A DNA stretch of 64,000 bases from MWAR01 sp035388825 (GTDB taxonomy: Bacteria > Muiribacteriota > Ozemobacteria > Ozemobacterales > Ozemobacteraceae): NCBI GenBank assembly GCA_035388825.1, contig DAOOQQ010000011.1:27753-91752 (forward strand). The letters are read 5' to 3'. A program made the position numbers and the translations under genes. This document shows positions 16,986 to 23,579 of this stretch, in pieces. The notes beneath the pieces were generated by a model that worked only from the letters and a program-made list of their open reading frames with translations, searched no databases and was not told the DNA's origin. Numbering within the stretch: the stretch's first letter is position 1; each line of letters starts with the position of its first letter.

Positions 16986-18350
16986 TCAGCGTTTCAGGGT
17001 GCTCTTGGCGGCGGTGATGTCGCGGATCATCGCCTCCGCATCCTTCGCCAGTTTTTCCCCCGGCGGGGCGAGCTGGAGCACCTTGTTGAACGACTCGATC
17101 GCCCGGTCGAACGCATCATACTGGCCGCCGAGCCCCTTGTCCGTCATCGCCAGACCCAGATGATAGTGATACATCGGCTCGTCAGGGTTGCGGCTGATCG
17201 CGGTGTTGAACTTCTCGATCGCGGCATCGACCTGCCCCTTCTTGTACAACTCATACCCTTCGGCATGCACGGCATCGGCCGGACTGGCCGCCGAGGCGAC
17301 GGTTCCGGCAGGGGCGTTGGCCGAGGCGGCGACGATCGCGGCGGAAGCGGCGGCGGCTTCGGCGGCGGCGGCCTGACGCGCGGCCTCGCGGGCCTCTTCG
17401 GCACGCTTGATGGCCTCTCGTCGGGCTTCTTCCTCCTGGCGCCGCTTGTCGATCTCGTTCCAGACCACCTGGAGACGTTCTCCGAAGGGGGTTTCGGTCT
17501 CGCGCAGCGGCTCGAGCAGTTTGAACGCCTCGTCGACCGAGCCGTTGTAGAACTGGATCATACCGTAATAATAGACCGCCTCGGTATCGCTGGCGTTCGC
17601 CCGACATTTCGGCTCGTAGAACTCGAGCCCCTCTTTCAGCAGCCCCCGGTCGTCCTGTTCTACGACCGTCCGGTCGCGGCCGGCAAGCTCGAAATACGTG
17701 TCGAGCGCCTTCGCCAGCCCCGCGACCGACCGCGCCTCGAAAACGGCCGCGAGCGGCCCCTCCTCTTTGGCGAACGCGTCGAGGCCCGCGGCGAGACTGG
17801 CCTGCCCTCCGCCCAACGCGGGTTCGATCGCCACCTCGACATCCTCGAACGCCGCCACGGTGGCCGAAGGAACGCCAGGAGCCCGCACCTTCTGCTCCGG
17901 CACCACCAGTCCGAACGGCCGCAGTCGCGTGCCCGACCCGAGCAGCGTCAGGGCCTCGTGCATCACCAGATCTGTCTCTTTCTTCGTGACCCGCGGCTTG
18001 TCCGGCCCGAACAGCTTGTCCAGGGCGACGACCCGCGCATGGGAAGGCATGATCTTCTTCGCCTGGGAAAGCATCTGCCGGGCCTTGAACATGTTCTTCT
18101 GATCCGCGTAGATCTGCGCCAGCCAGATCAGCGCCTCGAAGTTCTCGGGCTCGAGCAGCAGCACGTTCTCGAACTCGAGCGCGGCGCCGGAAAGATCGCG
18201 CTTCAGATAGCACGCCTGACCCCGCTGCAGGAACTCCCGGATATCATCCGCCTCCTGCGCGTCCAGGACGGGGAGCGCCGCCATCCCGACCGCCCCGATC
18301 ACCAGCCCCACCGCCACCAGCCTTCCGCAGCGCTTCGCGAACGCCCTCAT
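16986..18350 (-). CDS. exported TPR protein with an Ala/Glu-rich coiled-coil linker
   Basis: The 454-residue protein has a signal peptide (about residues 1-31). TPRs at about residues 38-110 (QACYLKRDLSGAALEFENVL) and again at about 375-440 (YELYKKGQVDAAIEKFN) flank a long central part with an AREAARQAAAAEAAA coiled coil. It overlaps the FG-GAP gene by one base, so both are translated together. With the pilin genes just upstream, it could act in pilus assembly or as a periplasmic scaffold. No named family is recognised. Confidence 0.8.
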   Translation of the reverse strand: MRAFAKRCGRLVAVGLVIGAVGMAALPVLDAQEADDIREFLQRGQACYLKRDLSGAALEFENVLLLEPENFEALIWLAQIYADQKNMFKARQMLSQAKKIMPSHARVVALDKLFGPDKPRVTKKETDLVMHEALTLLGSGTRLRPFGLVVPEQKVRAPGVPSATVAAFEDVEVAIEPALGGGQASLAAGLDAFAKEEGPLAAVFEARSVAGLAKALDTYFELAGRDRTVVEQDDRGLLKEGLEFYEPKCRANASDTEAVYYYGMIQFYNGSVDEAFKLLEPLRETETPFGERLQVVWNEIDKRRQEEEARREAIKRAEEAREAARQAAAAEAAAASAAIVAASANAPAGTVASAASPADAVHAEGYELYKKGQVDAAIEKFNTAISRNPDEPMYHYHLGLAMTDKGLGGQYDAFDRAIESFNKVLQLAPPGEKLAKDAEAMIRDITAAKSTLKR

Positions 18351-19681
18351 CAGAACGACACCTCGCTGCCGAGCACCGCCATCCGGATCTGCACCCGCGC
18401 GTTCGTCGGGATGACATGGAGCTGGTCATCGGTGTAGTTGATGCCGCCCGTCGCGATCATCTCGAGATACCCGTCCCCGTCGAGATCGGCAAATGTCAGC
18501 GGCGCTATAGATTTACCGATATATTTCGGATACCCCGGCAGCGGGTTCCCGTCACGGCTCAGGGCCATGACGTAGCCGGCCTGTTTGCCGACCCCTTCGG
18601 GGTTCCAGGCGGTGAACACGACGTCCAGCCGGCCGTCCCCGTCGATATCGATGATCTGGGGGGTGTGGTAGATCGAATGTTTCGTCTTGAACGGCCAGCC
18701 GGTGAGCGGCTTGCCTTCGCGATCGCACACCATGACGACACCGTCGGCCTGGCCGATGACGAACTCGTCGCGCCCGTCACCGTTCAGGTCGGCCAGCCTC
18801 GGAGCCGAGTGCGACGCGTCGGAGAGGGCAAACTGGGTCTTGACCGTGCCGTTTCTGTCCCAGATGATGAACTTCTTCTCGGGCGTCGTCGTGAAGATCT
18901 CCTTGATGCCGTCGCCGTTCGTGTCGCCGGCTCCGGCCTCGAACGGCCAGGTGAGATTCGGCACGGTCGCCTGGGGCCACCCGTGCTCCGGGGTTCCCCG
19001 GATGTTCAACACCGTGACCTTGCCGTTGTCGTCCTTCGCGACGACCTCTTTCACTCCGTTCCCGTCGATGTCGGCCGCCGTCACCCGCGACGAAACCGAC
19101 GTCGAGAGCGGCACTTCCCAGACCACCCGGCCCTCCTTGTCGATCCGGCTCACGGTGCCCGCTTTCGAGCCGATGAACACCGCCATCTCCCCCGTCCCGT
19201 CGACGTCCGCGACTTCCGGCGCGGAAAGACGGATCGTGCCGCGGGTGTCGACCACCCATTTCTGGACGCCCTGGCGGTTCATGCAGTAGACCTTGCCGTT
19301 CAGGGAGCTGGCGATGATCTCGGAATCCCCGTCCCGGTCGAGATCGGCCACCGACACGTCGGAGAGGATCGGCGCCCCCGTCTGTTTCGGCCAGTTCGGG
19401 GGGCGGATGATCTCCTTGCCGTTCGCCGAGAAGAGATGGATCTTCCCGTCCGTGGCGCCGAAGATCAGATCTCGCTTCCCGTCATTGTCCATGTCCTCGA
19501 TCACGCGCGTCTGGCCATAGATATCGCCAGATACTTTTGCTGAGAAGCCGCGGAACTGCGGACCGTCGTCGCCGGCCTGCGCCATCGTCACGCAGGTCAT
19601 CGCGGCCAGGCTGCCCAGCACAAGCCCGCGCAGCCAGTTCCGGAACCCGCCGTCCCTCGTTCGCGCTGTCATTCCGTCCAT
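18350..19681 (-). CDS. exported FG-GAP/VCBS repeat protein
   Basis: The 443-residue protein has a signal peptide ending near TMAQAGDD, followed by at least eight FG-GAP-like repeats. Each has a D-x-D-x-D/N-G calcium-type loop (for example DMDNDGKRDLIFG, DLDRDGDSEIIAS, DIDGDGRLDVVFTA, DLDGDGYLEMIATG). Such repeats fold as a seven- or eight-bladed beta-propeller on the cell surface. In pilus systems beta-propeller proteins (PilY1-like) act at the tip. This one sits directly after a PilX-like gene, which supports that role by context only. SD GGGAGGAG precedes the ATG. Confidence 0.85.
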   Translation of the reverse strand: MDGMTARTRDGGFRNWLRGLVLGSLAAMTCVTMAQAGDDGPQFRGFSAKVSGDIYGQTRVIEDMDNDGKRDLIFGATDGKIHLFSANGKEIIRPPNWPKQTGAPILSDVSVADLDRDGDSEIIASSLNGKVYCMNRQGVQKWVVDTRGTIRLSAPEVADVDGTGEMAVFIGSKAGTVSRIDKEGRVVWEVPLSTSVSSRVTAADIDGNGVKEVVAKDDNGKVTVLNIRGTPEHGWPQATVPNLTWPFEAGAGDTNGDGIKEIFTTTPEKKFIIWDRNGTVKTQFALSDASHSAPRLADLNGDGRDEFVIGQADGVVMVCDREGKPLTGWPFKTKHSIYHTPQIIDIDGDGRLDVVFTAWNPEGVGKQAGYVMALSRDGNPLPGYPKYIGKSIAPLTFADLDGDGYLEMIATGGINYTDDQLHVIPTNARVQIRMAVLGSEVSF

Positions 19682-19711
19682 TTCGGCTCCTCCCCGTTGC
19701 GGTGCGCGCCC

Positions 19712-20209
19712 TCAGTATCGGGCGAACTGCCTGATGACCTTGACCAGGGTCTCGACCCGGGCCCGGATCCCGCCTTCGGACACTTCCCCGACGACCACGA
19801 CCTTCCAGACGTCGTAGGTGCCGGTGACCGTCTGGCGCTGCACATACGGCACCGCCGTCATGATCTTGCTGCTGCCCGGCATCGTGTAGGGCTGGACCGA
19901 CTCGACCCGGTACATCCCGTCGCCGAACTCGACGTTGTATTCCTTGTCGGTGCGCTCTTTGCTGAATTTTCCCGGGTAGGTGAGGTTGTGGTTGCCGAGC
20001 CGGTACTGGTTCAGGATGTTGATCATGACCTTCTCGACGCCGGCCTGGGCGAGGTTCCGGGCACGGATGCGGCCGGCCTCCTGGACGATCGCGCTCGTCG
20101 AAAGCCGCGAAACGGCCCAGTAGGAGATGCCGAAGATGCCGAGAATCAGCAGCAGGATGAAGGAGTAGAAGGCGATGAAGCCGCGGCGGGCGCCTGTGGA
20201 TCGCGTCAT
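19712..20209 (-). CDS. PilX-like minor pilin of cluster 2
   Basis: The 165-residue protein has the N-terminus RRGFIAFYSFILLLILGIFG, then ARNLAQAGVEKVMINIL, the PilX/GspK-type helix. The ATG at 20209 gives a four-base ATGA overlap with the stop of the PilW-like gene. The longer reading frame starting upstream is only the shadow of that gene. Its size is normal for the family, unlike its 960-residue counterpart in cluster 1. Confidence 0.82.
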   Translation of the reverse strand: MTRSTGARRGFIAFYSFILLLILGIFGISYWAVSRLSTSAIVQEAGRIRARNLAQAGVEKVMINILNQYRLGNHNLTYPGKFSKERTDKEYNVEFGDGMYRVESVQPYTMPGSSKIMTAVPYVQRQTVTGTYDVWKVVVVGEVSEGGIRARVETLVKVIRQFARY

Positions 20210-20844
20210 GACTCGTCCCTCTCCTTCACGCAGACGAGGTCGGTGTCGAGATGCACCGCAAACGCCAGCTCCTCGACCAGCTTCGGGTTCATGTCGTCGG
20301 CGATCCGCATCGTGACGGCGATCTCGTTGATGTCGGCGGGATTGCGCCGGAAATGCAGGTCGCTGACCCGGTCCGAGATCACGACCCGCGACCGCGAGCC
20401 GTTCTGATCCGTCGTTTCGCGCATCAGGGCGTCTTTCTCGAGGAACAGCCGCACCTGGACCTTCTCGCCGGGCCGCGTGTAGCTGGTGTGGAAGAAGACG
20501 AGCTCCTCGCCCCCGTTCGCCGGCTCCTTGTCCGTCTCGACCACCTCGATGACGTTCGGGAACAGGTCGCCGATCCGCTCGCCCTGGAACCAGAGGTTGC
20601 CCAGCGTGTCGGTCTGAACGACGGGATTGATGCGCTTGATGTCGGTGAACACCTGCTTCATGGCGAGCTGGAGCTTCTGGTTGAACTCCATGCGCTCCTG
20701 GCCCCATTTCCAGGTGGCCAGATTGCTCCGGAACACGGCGATCAGAACCAGTCCGATCAGCACCACGATCACGGCCGAGATCGACAACTCGACGAGGGTG
20801 AAGCCTCGCCGAGACCGGGACCCATTGAATATTACATCATACAT
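20206..20844 (-). CDS. PilW/GspJ-like prepilin of cluster 2
   Basis: The 212-residue protein has a clear prepilin site in RRGFTLVELSISAVIVVLIG (G-F-x-x-x-E) and a pilin domain with FTDIKRINPVVQ. I start at the ATG at 20844 (MYDVIFNGSRSRRG) because it follows the previous stop by 14 bases with a GAGGG SD. The longer frame would overlap the upstream pilin. It is translationally coupled to the PilX-like gene. Confidence 0.88.
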   Translation of the reverse strand: MYDVIFNGSRSRRGFTLVELSISAVIVVLIGLVLIAVFRSNLATWKWGQERMEFNQKLQLAMKQVFTDIKRINPVVQTDTLGNLWFQGERIGDLFPNVIEVVETDKEPANGGEELVFFHTSYTRPGEKVQVRLFLEKDALMRETTDQNGSRSRVVISDRVSDLHFRRNPADINEIAVTMRIADDMNPKLVEELAFAVHLDTDLVCVKERDES

Positions 20845-20858
20845 ATTCGTGACGTCCC

Positions 20859-21332
20859 TCAAAACTTCGCCGAGGTCTTCAGATCGTAGCTGTTCGTGTT
20901 CGCGCGGTAGGTGACGAGGCGCGTCTGACGCGGGAAGTTGTTCTCGACCCACCGGATGATCACGCTGATCTGGATCAGGTTGGTCTCCTTGTCCCCCGTG
21001 CCGATGACGGTGTGGCCCGGCGCCTCTTCGATGATCAGCGTTCCGGAAGCCTTGTATTTCTGCGTGAAGAAGGCCGGCAGCGCGAACTGGGGATGGTCGG
21101 GATCGGGGAAATCGAGCGTCAGCGGGATGTTCCCCCAGAGGAACGCGTCGCTTTTCGCCCGATCGAGGATGTTCTGGGCCGCGATCGTCGCCGAGAGCAG
21201 CACCCCGCCCTTTTCGACGGTGCGCGATCCGGTCAGGAACAGCGACAGGACAGGCACGACGCCGGCCCCGATGATCAGCATCGCGAGCAGGACCTCGATG
21301 ATCGTGAACCCTCTCTCGTTCGGTTCTCTCAT
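20859..21332 (-). CDS. PilV/GspI-like prepilin of cluster 2
   Basis: The 157-residue protein starts MREPNERGFTIIEVLLAMLI, an almost consensus prepilin signal with the conserved Glu, then a hydrophobic helix to about residue 32. A two-strand C-terminal domain follows (VTYRANTNSYD). The start at 21332 was chosen because the prepilin leader must be short. It is the first gene of the second V-W-X triad, 31 bases after the TPR lipoprotein gene. Confidence 0.88.
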   Translation of the reverse strand: MREPNERGFTIIEVLLAMLIIGAGVVPVLSLFLTGSRTVEKGGVLLSATIAAQNILDRAKSDAFLWGNIPLTLDFPDPDHPQFALPAFFTQKYKASGTLIIEEAPGHTVIGTGDKETNLIQISVIIRWVENNFPRQTRLVTYRANTNSYDLKTSAKF

Positions 21333-21363
21333 ATTCGGTTCGTCCGTGGGAGGCAGTTGCGGC

Positions 21364-21990
21364 TCATCGGCCCAGGCCGCGGCGTTTCCGGTCTTCGACT
21401 TCCGGTGAAACGTACTCCGCCTCGTGTTTCTGGAAATTTTCGAGGTATTCGATGCCCGCCTTCGCATTGTCCGCGGCGGGCGTGCCGGGATACTTCTCGA
21501 CGATGCGCCGGAACACCTCCAGCGCCCGCTGGTTCGACTTGTTCCGAAAGTAGATCTCGGCCAGGCAGTATTCGGCCACGCTCGCATCCTGCGGATCGGC
21601 GCTCTCGTTCAGGAGCTGTTCGAAGATCCGGGAAGCCTCGGCGTAGTCCTGCTTTTCGAGGAGTTCGATGCCCTTCTCGTAGCGCCGTTCGAACTCGCGT
21701 CGCATGGCGGGATTCATCGCGTTCCGTCGTCCCGTCCCTGTGCCGGGAAGGATGCCGCCGGCCCCGGAGGCCGTGCCGTTCTGCCCGGCTCCCGCTGCCG
21801 TCACGGCGGCGCCGGAAGCGATCCGGGCGACATCGGAAGCCGCGCCCGCCGTTTCCCTGCCGGGATCCCCCGTTTCGGTGCCATTCGCGGTCTTCTTGCC
21901 GCAGCCGGCCGTCACCAGGGCGGCCAGCAGCAGGGCGAGCCCGACGGCGCGCGTCGCGCAGGCAACGGAGGATCCGGCGGCAATGCGCAA
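21364..21990 (-). CDS. TPR lipoprotein
   Basis: The 208-residue protein has a lipoprotein signal with lipobox V-T-A-G-C (C30). A low-complexity Gly/Ala/Thr linker follows to about residue 90. Two or three TPR units come next (ELLEKQDYAEASRIFEQLL, YFRNKSNQRALEVFRRIVEKYPG), as in YbgF/CpoB or PilF-like proteins. It lies directly between glmM and the second pilin set. A PilF/PilW-type pilotin role (secretin assembly) is possible, but the secretin is not in the window. Confidence 0.8.
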   Translation of the reverse strand: MRIAAGSSVACATRAVGLALLLAALVTAGCGKKTANGTETGDPGRETAGAASDVARIASGAAVTAAGAGQNGTASGAGGILPGTGTGRRNAMNPAMRREFERRYEKGIELLEKQDYAEASRIFEQLLNESADPQDASVAEYCLAEIYFRNKSNQRALEVFRRIVEKYPGTPAADNAKAGIEYLENFQKHEAEYVSPEVEDRKRRGLGR

Positions 21991-22000
21991 GACGGGCTCC

Positions 22001-23350
22001 TCAGCAGAGGTGCGTGGAGATCGCCTTCGCGATCCCGTCCACCAGATGCTTGATCTCGCGCTCGTCGGGGCCTTCGGCCATGACGCGGACGAGATTCTCG
22101 GTTCCCGAGGGGCGAACCAGCACGCGGCCGCGGCCGGCGAGCTTTTTCTCGGAGTGGCGGATTTCGTCCTGGATCTGTGGGAACGCGTCGAAGTTCTTGC
22201 TCTTGACGCGGATGTTCACGAGCACCTGGGGCAGTTTGCTCATGACCTCGCTCAGCTCTTTCAGCGTCGCCCCCGTGTCCCGGATGATTTTGAGGATGAA
22301 GCAGGCGGTCAGCAGGCCATCGCCGGTCGTCGCATAGTCGGAGAGGATGATGTGGCCGGACTGTTCGCCGCCCACGATCGACTGGGACCGCTTCATCTCC
22401 TCGAGGACGAACCGGTCACCGACCTTCGTCTTGAGCACCTTGATGTCGAGAGTCTTCATGGCCAGATCGAGGCCGAGGTTGCTCATGACGGTCGTGACGA
22501 GCGTGTTGCCGGGCAGGCGGTCCTGCTGTTTGAGATACCTGGCGGCGATCGCGAGGATGTAGTCCCCATCGATGATGTCGCCGTGGCTCGTCACGGCGAT
22601 CACCCGGTCGGCATCCCCGTCGAAGGCGAAGCCGGCATCGAAATGCTCGCGTTTCATCATCTCGACGAGATTCTGGATATGCGTCGAGCCGCACGAGGCA
22701 TTGATATTGCGGCCGTCGGGGTTGTTGCCGATGGCATCGATGCTGAAGCCCAGATCGGTGAAGAATTTTCCGGCCCACGGGGCGAGCGCCCCGTTCGACA
22801 GATCGAGCGCCACCTTGAGACGCCGGCTGCTCTGCGTCTCGCCAAGCACCTTCGCGAGATGCGACAGCCAGAACTGGACCGGCGCGGTGTCGGTGGTGAT
22901 CCGGCCCAACTCGGCTCCGATCGGAAGCGCGAGAGCCGTCGAGGCTGCGACATCCTTCTCGATGGCATCTTCTATAGCATCAGGAATTTTATATCCGTCG
23001 GCGCCGAAGATCTTGATGCCGTTGTCCTGGAACGGGTTGTGGGAGGCGCTGATGACGATGCCGCCCAATCCCTGCATCTCGCGGGTGATGTAGGCGACGG
23101 CCGGGGTCGGCACGACGCCGAGCAGGCGGGCCTCGGCGCCCATCGAGGCGATGCCGGCCGCAACCGCGTGTTCAAGCATGTCGCCGGAAAGCCGCGTGTC
23201 TTTTCCCACGAAGATCGGCCGGTCGTGTTTCTTGTGGTTGAGCAGCAGATGGCGGGTGCCATACTGGGCAAGCCGGAACGCCATGTCCGCCGTCAGCGGA
23301 TACTGGTTTGCCACTCCCCGAACCCCGTCCGTACCGAACAATCGTGTCAT
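22001..23350 (-). CDS. glmM: phosphoglucosamine mutase
   Basis: The 449-residue enzyme converts glucosamine-6-phosphate to glucosamine-1-phosphate for UDP-GlcNAc synthesis. It begins MTRLFGTDGVRGVAN and has the phosphoserine loop GIVISASHNPFQDNGIK, the metal-binding DGDADR, the sugar-binding GGEQSGHI and the C-terminal phosphate-binding RPSGTENLVRVMAEG. Length is typical. The ATG at 23350 is preferred, since the longer frame runs into the promoter region. An extended -10 promoter lies 31 bases upstream. Confidence 0.97.
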   Translation of the reverse strand: MTRLFGTDGVRGVANQYPLTADMAFRLAQYGTRHLLLNHKKHDRPIFVGKDTRLSGDMLEHAVAAGIASMGAEARLLGVVPTPAVAYITREMQGLGGIVISASHNPFQDNGIKIFGADGYKIPDAIEDAIEKDVAASTALALPIGAELGRITTDTAPVQFWLSHLAKVLGETQSSRRLKVALDLSNGALAPWAGKFFTDLGFSIDAIGNNPDGRNINASCGSTHIQNLVEMMKREHFDAGFAFDGDADRVIAVTSHGDIIDGDYILAIAARYLKQQDRLPGNTLVTTVMSNLGLDLAMKTLDIKVLKTKVGDRFVLEEMKRSQSIVGGEQSGHIILSDYATTGDGLLTACFILKIIRDTGATLKELSEVMSKLPQVLVNIRVKSKNFDAFPQIQDEIRHSEKKLAGRGRVLVRPSGTENLVRVMAEGPDEREIKHLVDGIAKAISTHLC

Positions 23351-23380
23351 AGAAGCCCTCCGGGCAAGGAATATGGGTCG

Positions 23381-23389
23381 ATTATACCA
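23381..23389 (-). promoter_or_regulatory. extended -10 promoter of glmM
   Basis: On the minus strand TGG-TATAAT forms an extended -10 element. No good -35 is seen at 17 bases. Transcription would start near 23375, about 25 bases before the glmM ATG. Confidence 0.6.
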
Positions 23390-23426
23390 CACCCGCCCGC
23401 CCCCCGACGAATCCCCAGCCGACGAG

Positions 23427-23455
23427 TTGAAATCAGAAGGTTTCGGGTATATAAT
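23427..23455 (+). promoter_or_regulatory. strong sigma-70 promoter with a dyad over the -10
   Basis: TTGAAA (23427-23432), a 17-base spacer and a perfect TATAAT (23450-23455) give a near-consensus promoter facing the 951-residue protein gene. The inverted repeat CGGGTAT-ATA-ATACCCG (23444-23460) is centred on the -10, a likely operator position. Confidence 0.8.
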
Positions 23456-23467
23456 ACCCGTGTCCGA

Positions 23468-23507
23468 GGGAAGCCCGGGTCCATCCGGTCCGGGTTTTCC
23501 CTTTTTT
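23468..23507 (+). terminator. intrinsic terminator/attenuator in the leader of the 951-residue protein gene
   Basis: GGGAAG-CCCGG (23468-23478) pairs with CCGGG-TT-TTCCC (23490-23501) around an 11-base loop and is followed by six T residues. It begins only a few bases after the expected transcription start, so most transcripts should stop after about 45 bases unless the hairpin is prevented. Confidence 0.7.
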
Positions 23508-23579
23508 GTGTTATCCGGCAAACGGAGACACGACACCGACAGCCACCGCTGAATTCAGGGAAAGGGCCACGCACACGAC

